In this document: piece by piece, positions 19,019 to 28,776 of the stretch
Layout of the letters: each line of letters opens with the position of its first letter
Position numbering within the stretch: position 1 is the stretch's first letter
NCBI GenBank assembly: GCA_945862295.1
Contig: CAMAXT010000002.1
Span: 30,786 to 94,785 of the forward strand
DNA: 64,000 nt
Direction: 5' to 3'
From: Pseudobacteriovorax antillogorgiicola
GTDB lineage: Bacteria > Bdellovibrionota_B > Oligoflexia > Oligoflexales > CAIYRB01
Made by a program: the position numbers and the translations under genes
The notes under the pieces: model-generated
What the model was told of the DNA's origin: nothing
Seen by the model: only the letters and a program-made list of their open reading frames with translations
Databases searched by the model: none

Positions 19019-20572
19019 ATGGCCAAAGATCTTAAAGAAATCGTCAAACAAATCTCTGAGAAGAACTTCCCTGTTAATTGGCCAGGTCATCTCATTGATA
19101 ACGAATGGCGCGAGATCAAAAAAGGTGCACCTATCAAGGCGTCGTTTAACCCGAACAACAATCAAAAGTTGATCGAAGTTTGTGGTGATAAAGAATCTGT
19201 TGTCTTAGCAATTGAATCCGCTGTCAAAGAACGCAAAAAAATCTCGAGCATCCCAGTTGATCAACGACTAGCACTACTTAAACGATTCCGCCAGGTCCTT
19301 GCAGACTACCGTGATTGCGCTGAATCGATTCTCCGTCTTGAAGCAGGAAAACCTAAATGGGAAGCCCAGTCTGATCTAGAATCTGCATTGGAATATATGG
19401 AATGGGTCTCCGAAAACGGTGAGCTCGTCATAAAGAACCTGATTACACCAACTCACTTTGGTGTCGGCAAAGGCTCCTACGAATTATTACCAATCGGCGT
19501 CACTGCTGCCTATCTTCCATTTTCAACGCCGGTCACTAGCTTTGCACTCTATTTCTCTGCTTCAGTCTTAGCTGGTTGCCCTCTTATTTTAAACTCCTCA
19601 TCGCACTCTCTTCTATTCAGTATGCTGGTAGCGGGAATTACTCGTGAGCTAGATTTACCGAAGGGTTTGCTGAACATTATTTTCGGAAATTTTAATACCT
19701 TTAAGCATCTCATTAGCGATCGCCGTGTGGTCGCGATGCTTTACACCGGATCGCGCGAGCACTGTGACGCTATCCGTCTTGAATCAAAATCCCATCTAGG
19801 AAGACAACTCATCCTACAAAGTGGCGGAAAAAATTCTGTTATTGTCCACTCGTCTGCTGACTTGGAACACGCTGTCAAGTGCGTGATGTACGGAGCATTA
19901 AAATCTGCTGGTCAACGCTGTACATCGACCAGTCGCGTGTTTGTTTACCGCTCGATGCTTTCGGAATTTAAAGAGCGAATCGTCGCCGCTGTCCGTTCGG
20001 TAAAAGTTGGCCGAACAGATGTTGATCACCAGAATGAAAATGACTACCCATTCATGGGGCCACTCTATTCAGAAAAGTCAGTTGAGAAATTTCTTCGCTT
20101 TCAAACTATGGCCAACAGAGAATCTGAGACTTTAACCTGGGGTAAAGTCATTGAAAGTGAAGTGCACGGGAATTTTGTCACGCCAGGTGTGCATATGCTT
20201 AAGAAATTTGATAACAAAACAGCCTATCAAGGCAACGTTCTGTTCTCTCCTGACATCGCAGTTTACGACTACGATGTCTTAGACAATGCCATAGACTGCA
20301 TCAATACTACCGATGCGGCGTTCGGAGTATCATTCATCGGAGATCCGGAGATCATTACTTCAAGGCGCGATCTTTTTCTCGCACCAAACCTTTTTGTGAA
20401 TACACCAACTGTCGAAATGGATGCAGCGGTCCCACTTGCAGGCCGGCTCCAGAGCGGACATCACCGCTTCCATGGCCCTGGAATAGTTCTATATTTATGC
20501 TACCCGCAGGTACTTAGCAGCAATCCTGGTAACGAGGCCCTGATAAAATCTTGGCCTTGGCCCCGCAATTGA
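19019..20572 (+). CDS. aldehyde dehydrogenase family protein
   Basis: ALDH fold; catalytic Cys in GALKSAGQRCTSTSR. Preferred start 19019. Confidence 0.9.
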   Translation: MAKDLKEIVKQISEKNFPVNWPGHLIDNEWREIKKGAPIKASFNPNNNQKLIEVCGDKESVVLAIESAVKERKKISSIPVDQRLALLKRFRQVLADYRDCAESILRLEAGKPKWEAQSDLESALEYMEWVSENGELVIKNLITPTHFGVGKGSYELLPIGVTAAYLPFSTPVTSFALYFSASVLAGCPLILNSSSHSLLFSMLVAGITRELDLPKGLLNIIFGNFNTFKHLISDRRVVAMLYTGSREHCDAIRLESKSHLGRQLILQSGGKNSVIVHSSADLEHAVKCVMYGALKSAGQRCTSTSRVFVYRSMLSEFKERIVAAVRSVKVGRTDVDHQNENDYPFMGPLYSEKSVEKFLRFQTMANRESETLTWGKVIESEVHGNFVTPGVHMLKKFDNKTAYQGNVLFSPDIAVYDYDVLDNAIDCINTTDAAFGVSFIGDPEIITSRRDLFLAPNLFVNTPTVEMDAAVPLAGRLQSGHHRFHGPGIVLYLCYPQVLSSNPGNEALIKSWPWPRN

Positions 20573-20677
20573 TTTCAAGCATAATTCATACCTTCGCAAC
20601 ACCTTAAAGCGTAACGTTTTTGCGCGATAAGACTTGGCGAACATTTATTAAAAAAATTGCTAACTATCGGAAGCCAT

Positions 20678-22456
20678 ATGCTCGACCAAAAAATTGCTGA
20701 CCAAGCTCGCTACTGGGCTACCTCAAAAGTTTTCGATCAAACTACTCAAAATGAAATCGCAAATCTGCTTGAGAAAAAGGACGAGAAAGAACTCACTGAC
20801 CGCTTTTACCGTGATCTCGAATTCGGCACTGGAGGCCTGCGCGGGATTTTAGGCGCCGGTACGAGCAGGATGAATATTTACAACATTAGAAAAGCGACGA
20901 CCGCACTTGCCACCTACTTGGCTCAGCAATTCCCGAACCAAGAACGTAGTGTTGCCATTTCACATGACTCGCGTCACTTCTCGAGAGATTTTGCGAAGGC
21001 AGCCGCTGAAATTCTCGCGGCCAACGGCATCAAAGTCGTCATCACTAAAGAGTTGCGACCAGTTCCGATGCTTTCTTTTATGGTTCGACACTATAAATGC
21101 CAAGCCGGTATTTGCGTAACAGCAAGTCACAACCCGCCAAACTACAACGGTTATAAAGTTTACTGGGCGACGGGGGGCCAGCTTGTACCTCCGCATGATA
21201 AAAAAATCATCGATATTTACGCAGGCATCACCAACTACGACAGCTTCAAAACAATGTCCTACGCGCAGGCGATATCTAAAGAACTTGTTAAAGAAGTAGG
21301 CGCTGATCTCGACGAGGAATACTTCAAGAACGTATCCGCACTTTCCATGCGTTCTGAAGGCCGTGACAATTTTAAAATAGTATACTCACCACTGCACGGA
21401 GCTGGTCTCTATCCGGTAACTGAAATGCTGAAGAGGTACGGCTTTAAACAAGTCGAAGTTGTCCCGGAACAGAGAGAGCCAGACGGAAATTTTCCGACTG
21501 TAAAGAGTCCGAATCCTGAAGAACCAGATGCACTTGCACTTGCGAGAGCCTTAGCGCTGAAAAATGGCGCTGATATGATCATGGCAACCGATCCAGACTG
21601 CGACCGCATCGGCCTCGAAGTGCGCATCGGCAATTCGTTTTTTCGTCCGAACGGCGACCAAATCGCTTGCCTCTTAAATGAATACGTTCTGGTTCAATTA
21701 AAAGAAACCGGCAAACTACCGAAAGACGCGCTATCTATCAAAACGATTGTTACGACAGATCTACAAGCAGACATCGCACGCGAGGTAGGCGCGTCTTGCG
21801 AAGAGACACTCACCGGATTTAAATGGATTTGCGACGTCATTGATGGTTACGAAACCGGTCGCCTTAAACCTTACAAAAAATTCGTCTGCGGCGGTGAGGA
21901 GAGCTTTGGCTTCATGGCTGGATCATTCGTACGCGATAAAGATGGCGTGGTTTCATGTTGCCTAGCGGCTGAGATGACAGCCTACTACCGCTCAAAGGGG
22001 AAAACTCTCGTTGATGTCTTAAACGACATGTACACCCGGCACGGTGTCTATTACGAAACCCTGCACACCCTGACTTTACCAGGCAAAGAAGGCGCAGAAA
22101 AAATCAAAGATATGATGAACCGCATGCGTCAGCAGCCGCCAGCAAAAATCGACGGTATTGCTGTTAAGTCACTACAAGACTATGAGCTGTCTAAAACCTT
22201 CAACATGGAAACTGGAAAACCTCAAGCATCAGGAACTCTAGATCTACCGCGTTCAGACGTTTTACAGTTCACCTTGGTTGATGGAACCAAAGTTAGCGTA
22301 AGGCCATCGGGCACGGAGCCAAAGATCAAATTTTATGTTTCCGTTAAAGATCCAGACGGTAAAGGCAAAACTGGTGAAAAACTCGAAGCCATAAAGACTC
22401 GCTGCGCAGAACGCGCCGTAAGAATCGAACAGATTTTTGTCGAGCTTAGTAAGTAA
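20678..22456 (+). CDS. phosphoglucomutase/phosphomannomutase family (PgcA-like)
   Basis: FGTGGLRGILGAG, TASHNPPNYNGYK, DPDCDR, RPSGTEPKIKFY. Confidence 0.93.
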   Translation: MLDQKIADQARYWATSKVFDQTTQNEIANLLEKKDEKELTDRFYRDLEFGTGGLRGILGAGTSRMNIYNIRKATTALATYLAQQFPNQERSVAISHDSRHFSRDFAKAAAEILAANGIKVVITKELRPVPMLSFMVRHYKCQAGICVTASHNPPNYNGYKVYWATGGQLVPPHDKKIIDIYAGITNYDSFKTMSYAQAISKELVKEVGADLDEEYFKNVSALSMRSEGRDNFKIVYSPLHGAGLYPVTEMLKRYGFKQVEVVPEQREPDGNFPTVKSPNPEEPDALALARALALKNGADMIMATDPDCDRIGLEVRIGNSFFRPNGDQIACLLNEYVLVQLKETGKLPKDALSIKTIVTTDLQADIAREVGASCEETLTGFKWICDVIDGYETGRLKPYKKFVCGGEESFGFMAGSFVRDKDGVVSCCLAAEMTAYYRSKGKTLVDVLNDMYTRHGVYYETLHTLTLPGKEGAEKIKDMMNRMRQQPPAKIDGIAVKSLQDYELSKTFNMETGKPQASGTLDLPRSDVLQFTLVDGTKVSVRPSGTEPKIKFYVSVKDPDGKGKTGEKLEAIKTRCAERAVRIEQIFVELSK

Positions 22457-22841
22457 TTTATATTCATTGGACTTCTTTCGAGGAGCCCTCTTGCAAATGT
22501 CTCGCAAATCCACCGACGACTCTCGAAATCTCATCAAAGGCAGTTGAGAGAAGGGAGTAAGGGAATTGAACACGTTTTCAATCGATGAACTTGCCTAGCA
22601 AACTACTCCTTAATCAAAGCAACTTCTGTTGCTGGAAAAGCTTTTCTTGACGATGCAATTTTAACAGGGTGCACTACTGGCTTTCAGCTGAACTCGGAGT
22701 TCGAAAGAAAAGGAACTCACAAGTAAAAAGACTACAAAAATAATTCTCATAGGTCTCTCAGCAAAAAGCGGTTGGTGATTTTTGATGAACTAATCGGGTA
22801 ACATTATCATTTCTTCATAGGCTGCTGCAACTAAACCCATG

Positions 22842-23660
22842 TTAATCGAAGCGAGACCAGCCACCAGATTCTTTTTTTAAGAAGCGGTCAGGTTTCTTTT
22901 CTACCGGTTTAAACTCTCCGTCAGCTGCTAGGTCCATTCGTGTCAATTGAATTGTATCGTGCGTACCCGCTGCTATTTCTATCCAATTAAATGAGTTCGG
23001 AGCACCAGCTCTCGTGCGCGACGATAAACTTGTCCCCGCTACAGAAATGATCATCGACCGCTGGACCTCAGGGTAACGCTGGGTCGAGAGTTCGACATAT
23101 GGGTCATGGATGTGGCCTGAGAGAATCAAGTCGGTCTTGGTCTCAGCCAAGAGCTGGGCGACCTCGTCACGGTTCTTTATCAAGTTTTTTTCGTCCACAT
23201 GTTTTGCGCAATCCATTGGGTGATGTATTGATACCACCCTAATGCGCGACTCTTTGCTAGAACGCTCAAGTGGAGGACGAATGCGCTGAAGTGATAGTTC
23301 CCCCTGCACATGCCGCCAGCGACTGGTGGAATTCAGCCCAGTCACGCTAACATCCCCAAACATAAACTGAGCTTCCCGTCGTGATTGGAAATAACGGTGA
23401 AAGCCGCGGTACGGTGCAAAAAAACGTAGTGGCAAATTTTCGAGCGGAATATCGTGATTCCCTGGAATCGCAAAGGTTAAAATCGGCTTTAAATTTTCCA
23501 TAAACGCTCGGGCAGCAAGAAACTGACTGCGCCTAGCTCTTTGCGTAATATCGCCTGAAATGAGCACCATATCAGGTGTCAACCGTCGAAGACAGCGCAG
23601 CATTGCGTCATCAACGCCTGGGTTGAGTTGCCCAAAGTGCGGATCCGAAAGGTGCGCAAT
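22842..23660 (-). CDS. calcineurin-like metallophosphoesterase; 5' end altered by deletion fusion
   Basis: IAHLSDPHFG, SGDITQRA, GNHD, SGHIHDP. No standard in-frame start precedes IAHLSDPHFG. Confidence 0.8.
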   Translation of the reverse strand: MAHLSDPHFGQLNPGVDDAMLRCLRRLTPDMVLISGDITQRARRSQFLAARAFMENLKPILTFAIPGNHDIPLENLPLRFFAPYRGFHRYFQSRREAQFMFGDVSVTGLNSTSRWRHVQGELSLQRIRPPLERSSKESRIRVVSIHHPMDCAKHVDEKNLIKNRDEVAQLLAETKTDLILSGHIHDPYVELSTQRYPEVQRSMIISVAGTSLSSRTRAGAPNSFNWIEIAAGTHDTIQLTRMDLAADGEFKPVEKKPDRFLKKESGGWSRFD

Positions 23661-23734
23661 CCGAGCAGTTGCGCACCTAGACCTTTTCCTGATTTCGGAT
23701 TGGCGATGAGATGGACTGTTTTAATTTGGGGCAT
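23579..23734 (-). pseudogene. N-terminal remnant of a diacylglycerol-kinase-like gene
   Basis: ORF MPQIKTVHLIANPKSGKGLGAQLLG... carries a DAGK-type NPKSGKG motif, then runs into metallophosphoesterase DNA in another frame. Confidence 0.6.
23650..23678. repeat. 10-bp inverted repeat at the DAGK/metallophosphoesterase junction
   Basis: AGGTGCGCAA TCCGAGCAG TTGCGCACCT. Confidence 0.85.
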
Positions 23735-24227
23735 GCGATCCCTGCTCGTCGCGATGTTTTAGCTCGCCAACATCTGGCATCTTATCAACAATTTTAGCTT
23801 TAAAGACCTCGTACCAGAAAAACAAAGGATTGCTTTCGCTTTCCCAGACGTCAACGCTTTCGACTCTAACTTTCAAAAGTGCACAGCTACGGTCTTCTTT
23901 CCCTTCGGGAAACCAAGACGCAACTACTGGATTCCAGAACTTATCGATTAGCTTTTCATCCCGCGTCAGCGTTGCTCTGCCGGTCAAAGAGAAATAAGCT
24001 TTATCGCTTGCGTTCGTTCCTGACACACAAACTTTGTGTTCGTCTTCAATTTCTTCAACCTTTCTCGAATCAGCGTTGGTAAAAAAATACAGCTCGCCGT
24101 CATAAAAATCCTGAACAAGACTCATCGGGCGCGCGCGTAAGCCCTCGTCGCTATCAGTTGTCAGCATCAATGTTTTTGCTTTTTTAAGATGCTTTAATAT
24201 GTCTTTTTGCTCTATTTGATTTGCCAT
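23721..24227 (-). CDS. pyridoxamine 5'-phosphate oxidase-fold (general stress protein 26-like)
   Basis: ARPMSLVQDFYDGELYFFTNADSRKVEEI.; SD-like GGAGAAAC before ATG at 24227. Confidence 0.88.
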   Translation of the reverse strand: MANQIEQKDILKHLKKAKTLMLTTDSDEGLRARPMSLVQDFYDGELYFFTNADSRKVEEIEDEHKVCVSGTNASDKAYFSLTGRATLTRDEKLIDKFWNPVVASWFPEGKEDRSCALLKVRVESVDVWESESNPLFFWYEVFKAKIVDKMPDVGELKHRDEQGSHAPN

Positions 24228-24665
24228 AAGTTTCTCCTCAACAAGACCAGTTACTACCACTTAAAAAGTGTTTCAATACCTGAACTAAGCAACTTTGGTA
24301 CCATGCGTTAAGGCGAGCCACCGTGCTTCACACAGCGGATCTTCAAAACCGATGTAGCTAAAATACTTCAGTCTGGAGATATCCTGACCTTCATCCAATG
24401 GACCATTTACTGAGTATGTAGAGGTTGGTGCTTTTAAGGTTGCCTGATTGCTGACCATTCGCTGTGAGTTTTCCAAATATCCAAAATCAGGTTAGAGACT
24501 CGGAAAGCTTCATAAGTTCAGAACCTTAGGCTTGCCTCGCCTCGGCATGTTACAATTAGATTTAGTCGACGAATCAAAAGGTCAGAGTCGCCTCTTGGCG
24601 GTGAAAGCTAACATCGTCAGACTAAAAGCTTTTTCTGGACCGCAGGGGAAAGGATGCCCGTTGTG

Positions 24666-25544
24666 CTAATGAACCGGATTTTGATCCTACTGACAATCGC
24701 TTTAGGGGTGTTCGCACCATCGAATTTAGGACTAGCCTACGAAAAGGCATCAGACCTGAATGAAGTCGTGTTGATGAAACTTTTTCCTAAAAAGAAAAAA
24801 ATCGAACTTGATGCACGTTTTGGCCTTGTCCTTAACTCTTCATACAACAACACATTTCTCGCAGATGTAGGCTTAACCTATTTCTGGTCGGAAGAATGGG
24901 GATTTAACTTCGAAGGTATTTTTGCTGCTACCAGCGATAAAGATGAGCGTGGTTGCATCGAGACCTTCTACAATGATCCAAATTACGCTGTTGAAGCCGA
25001 ATGCGGTGACGCAGAAGGTCTAAAAGAAGACAAAAAGGAAGACGCCAACTTCGGCCCTGCCTATGTACCGATTCGCGAACTGAAAAATATGTTTATCGGT
25101 AACTTCGTTTGGAATCCCATCTACGGCAAGCAGATCGTACTTATGTCGGCCACCAACTATTTTGATTTCTACATCAAAATGGGTGGCGGTATTGCTCTTT
25201 CTGACTATTATCCAAAGCAGTCAGAGGTTGCGAGTGGGAAACCTTCCCGTGGTTTTTTCTGCCGTAAAGACGATTCAACCGAAGTAAAAGGACCTGAAGG
25301 TTGTACCGAACGCGCTGAAGGCAAAAACCCTGGCACTAAAAACGAAGAAGAAACCGGTATCAACGGTCGTCCAGTTCCTGAAGCGCAATCCAATTTAGCG
25401 TTGCACCTTTCGATTGGTCAGCGCTATCACTTTATGAAACGCTTTCTGGTTACGGCTTCCCTAGAGAACTACACGCTCCTAGGTACAGATTCCGGATTCG
25501 ATAACTTCTTGTCAATAATGGGCGGCTTCGGGATTAGATTCTAA
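24666..25544 (+). CDS. outer membrane beta-barrel domain protein
   Basis: Signal peptide, alternating aromatic strands, terminal GIRF. Confidence 0.7.
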   Translation, partial: LMNRILILLTIALGVFAPSNLGLAYEKASDLNEVVLMKLFPKKKKIELDARFGLVLNSSYNNTFLADVGLTYFWSEEWGFNFEGIFAATSDKDERGCIETFYNDPNYAVEAECGDAEGLKEDKKEDANFGPAYVPIRELKNMFIGNFVWNPIYGKQIVLMSATNYFDFYIKMGGGIALSDYYPKQSEVASGKPSRGFFCRKDDSTEVKGPEGCTERAEGKNPGTKNEEETGINGRPVPEAQSNLALHLSIGQRYHFMKRFLVTASLENYTLLGTDSGFDNFLSIMGGFGIRF

Positions 25545-25683
25545 TCCGGGTCCACCCGACTGATTACGCATTAAAAAACCCGCGAACATGCGTCGCGGGT
25601 TTTTTGTATTTACATCTCTTAATCCGTAATCGGTCGGGTGGACCCGGATTACCCTTAATCCGTAATCGGTCGGACCCGGATTA
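25542..25683. repeat. inverted and tandem repeat cluster around a terminator
   Basis: 25542-25574 is the near-perfect reverse complement of 25619-25651; a third copy at 25655-25683 lacks GTGG. Between them lies AAAAAACCCGCGA...TCGCGGGTTTTTT. Confidence 0.9.
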
Positions 25684-25693
25684 GCGGATTAGC

Positions 25694-26362
25694 TTAGTTT
25701 ACGTCCTGGGAATCGCACTGACGCCATTTCAATTTAATGAGCGTTCCAGCTGAACCGCCTACTCCGAAAGAAATTGTTCCGGTTGCGCCGGAAGAAGCTG
25801 CGTCGCTCAAACGAACTTGAAAGTTGATGTTAAGCGAACGAGTCGCGTCGCAGGTCGACCATACTTGTTCCGCTGCATCTGTGGTGTCACGAACGCGGAA
25901 GTTACGGCGGAGTGGGCCTTCGAAAAGTGTATTCGAACGGACAGTCTCTGCACTTCCTTGGAAGTAGTAAGCCGATCCAGCTACTGCTTGAGTGCCATCA
26001 GCGACGTTTACTTTTCCAGAATACTCGATGCTCTCAACAGCGTATTGCCAACCAGCAGTATGGTTGATGTCGAGATTTACTTGACAGTTTTTGCGGGCAT
26101 CACGAAGTGGAATTCCCTGGCCAGCTTCTGCTTCAAAGCCGTCCCAGATAATGAAGAGCTCTGAACCGATCGGGAATTCACCGCGAGCAGTACCTGCGGC
26201 ACAGCCGCTACCAGCGTGGGCGAATCCACGAAGGCTGATGGAATCTGGTAACTCTGAATCACGGTCAACAACATCATCAGCTGGGACAACATCGTCCGCC
26301 ATTGCAGGTGTCGCAAGAAGAAGGATCAAGGATGATTTTAATAGTTTGTTTAAAATAGACAT
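25694..26362 (-). CDS. secreted DUF4360-like protein
   Basis: Start MSILNKLLKSSLILLLATPAMA; GSGCAAGTA and Cys pattern resemble DUF4360. Confidence 0.6.
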   Translation of the reverse strand: MSILNKLLKSSLILLLATPAMADDVVPADDVVDRDSELPDSISLRGFAHAGSGCAAGTARGEFPIGSELFIIWDGFEAEAGQGIPLRDARKNCQVNLDINHTAGWQYAVESIEYSGKVNVADGTQAVAGSAYYFQGSAETVRSNTLFEGPLRRNFRVRDTTDAAEQVWSTCDATRSLNINFQVRLSDAASSGATGTISFGVGGSAGTLIKLKWRQCDSQDVN

Positions 26363-26458
26363 ATACAGCACCTCATTATTAATAGAAGACGATGCGCAAA
26401 AGTGCGATATATTATTAATAGACCGATCTCTAAGATTTTGCAAGATGCCCCCAAAAGA

Positions 26459-26492
26459 TAATGTTCTGGAAACTATTGAATTTCCAGAACAT
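26459..26492 (-). terminator. hairpin downstream of ssb
   Basis: AATGTTCTGGAAA-CTATTGAA-TTTCCAGAACATT, 13-bp perfect stem; T-rich on the minus strand. Confidence 0.6.
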
Positions 26493-26519
26493 TGCGTCAT
26501 TTTGGCTTATTAGAATTGC

Positions 26520-26975
26520 TTAAAATGGGATGTCATCGAGTCCAGATGTTTCCGGACCACCAAAGCTGGTTTCCATATGATCGCTAGTACCGCCGCCGCC
26601 GTACTCATTTTGAGCTGATTGAGTCGCTGGACGCTCGCCGCGCGATGCACCGCCGACGAATTGAACGTTCTGTGCAACCACTTCGGTGACATAACGCTTC
26701 TGACCTTGTTTATCTTCCCAGTTTCTTGTTTGCAGTTTGCCTTCGACAAGAACTGATCGGCCTTTTGCTAGGTATTTAGAGCAGTTTTCGCCCATTTTTC
26801 CCCAGACAACGATACGGTGCCATTCAGTTTGTTCGATCTTCTGTCCGTCTTGGCCAGTACGGTAATCAGTAGTTGCGACGCTGAAAGTACACACAGGAGT
26901 TTGGCTCTGCGTATAGCGTAACTCTGGATCTTGACCGAGGTTTCCCATGACAGTGACACGGTTTAATGAAGCCAT
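26520..26975 (-). CDS. ssb: single-stranded DNA-binding protein
   Basis: [20 protein letters not shown]...; acidic tip LDDIPF. Confidence 0.97.
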   Translation of the reverse strand: MASLNRVTVMGNLGQDPELRYTQSQTPVCTFSVATTDYRTGQDGQKIEQTEWHRIVVWGKMGENCSKYLAKGRSVLVEGKLQTRNWEDKQGQKRYVTEVVAQNVQFVGGASRGERPATQSAQNEYGGGGTSDHMETSFGGPETSGLDDIPF

Positions 26976-27198
26976 TTAATCTTCCTTTTACGTTCTGGTA
27001 GCCAACTTATTTGAAAATTCCCGCTTCGTTTGTCGATCCGGGATATGTCCGATTGCTTGTTCAGGACTCATACAGGAGCCCGAGGCCCCCGAACAAGGGC
27101 AAAATAAGGGTTGGCGGATATTGTCAGCCCATGCCATCCTAAGCCCGTCATACGAGCATATTCAACCATATATTTATTGCGGAATCTGGGCGCTTACT

Positions 27199-28707
27199 AT
27201 GCTTAATAAAGTCACTTGCTTGTCGATTGCACTACTAACCATCTCCCTTTCATGTAAGCGGGATGAAATCTTCCCTAGCATCGGCGATAAGGTTGCTAGT
27301 CCAATCGATGTCCAGGCTTCCGAGTCTGGAGAATACTTCTACATCCTTAATGCCGACTTTGACCGAACCTACAATATGGGTTCTGTCCTGATCATCGATC
27401 AAGATGGCAATAAAATAAAAAGCGTCGAAGTGCCTCGCCTCGGTCGCAGCCTTACGGTCACCGATAAGGATATGATCGTTACGACCGACTTCCCGGACGA
27501 CAAAGGCCAAGCACACATTCTTCTTTTCGATATCACCGATCCAAAAGAGCCTGTTCTTAAACAAAAATTCAACCTCAGCTGCAGTCCAATCAACGCTACG
27601 ATGAGAAAAAGTTACGATTACTTTTTCGTAAGCTGCGCTGACGGCAATCTCTATATCGGCAAACTTGAAGCAGCCCGCGAAAATAGCTGGATAAAACAAA
27701 TCCGCCGCCTAGACGCCACACGTCGGGCCCTATATATCGACCCTAAAAGGGAGCTATTATTTGCCTTCACAACCGACATCGGCAGTCAGACTTCGGCTGA
27801 CCTTCCATCCGCCGATCTCTCGACTTTCGACGATGCTCAAAAAGAAGTTTTCAACGATGCTGGTGAATCAATTCCCGATGAAATCCCAGACGACATGCAG
27901 TCGAACAGACGCGAAGTCGCCGCTAGCAGCGGGAAGAGCATCTATCAATTCACCGTCTATGACATCAAAGCAGAAAGAGACAATGGGTCAGCGACAGGTT
28001 GCGTCGTAACACCGATCGAAAACTGCATATTTCCCTCGCGCGCTGGCCTAGACCCTATTCTCAAAAAAGAAACGCGCTGGCTCTATTTCCACCTGAATAA
28101 CTTTGACGGTACCCCCGATACGCTCAGTGCTCTTGACCCGAACTTTAAGTACTACCGCACCAACTTCTATGACGTGAAACCGGATCCGTTTGATCCAGAT
28201 ACGTTTTACCTTTCGCACCGGGGTGTTCCGGCAAAAAGCGCGTTCGCAAACCAAATCGTAAAAGTTCAGTTTGTTGGAGATATCAGACCGTCAACCGAAG
28301 GCAAAGTCCCGCACACCGGTGACGTTCTATCGTTTGAACGTATTTCGGGATTTAAAGGTGAGGGTCAAAACGGGGTCGAAACAACAAAATATCATTATCC
28401 AGGCGATTTTGAGCTTACTGAGATCAATGGTCAGCAAGTCCTAGTGGTTAATCATTTCAGAGATTTAGCTTCTGAAGCCTGGAACCGTAACGAGGTCTAC
28501 TACTCAATCACTGCGAAAACATTGGAAGAAAACAGCTGGTTTACGGAGCTTCCGGGCAGTCTTTCTTCCCCAAATATTACGACTTACTACCAAATTGCCT
28601 TAAATAAGACGGGTCGCGCGCTGTCCTGCTCGTTCTATGGCAATGCAGTTATGCTCTTGGAGGTTACGCCGGGCGTTGGTATAAGGGAAATTAAGCGCAT
28701 CGAATGA
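27199..28707 (+). CDS. lipoprotein, predicted beta-propeller-like
   Basis: MLNKVTCLSIALLTISLSCKRD lipobox; repetitive strand pattern. Confidence 0.7.
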   Translation: MLNKVTCLSIALLTISLSCKRDEIFPSIGDKVASPIDVQASESGEYFYILNADFDRTYNMGSVLIIDQDGNKIKSVEVPRLGRSLTVTDKDMIVTTDFPDDKGQAHILLFDITDPKEPVLKQKFNLSCSPINATMRKSYDYFFVSCADGNLYIGKLEAARENSWIKQIRRLDATRRALYIDPKRELLFAFTTDIGSQTSADLPSADLSTFDDAQKEVFNDAGESIPDEIPDDMQSNRREVAASSGKSIYQFTVYDIKAERDNGSATGCVVTPIENCIFPSRAGLDPILKKETRWLYFHLNNFDGTPDTLSALDPNFKYYRTNFYDVKPDPFDPDTFYLSHRGVPAKSAFANQIVKVQFVGDIRPSTEGKVPHTGDVLSFERISGFKGEGQNGVETTKYHYPGDFELTEINGQQVLVVNHFRDLASEAWNRNEVYYSITAKTLEENSWFTELPGSLSSPNITTYYQIALNKTGRALSCSFYGNAVMLLEVTPGVGIREIKRIE

Positions 28708-28776
28708 CAATTAGCTATGAGCCTGATATGAGAGAGCACAGGCTTTTTCTGGCGTTTTTTATAAGAGACAAACTGC

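Noticed and set aside
22620-22730. Possible remnant LIKATSVAGKAFLDDAILTGCTTGFQLNSEFERKGTHK
   Set aside because: Short, no start codon, no recognisable family; could be chance.
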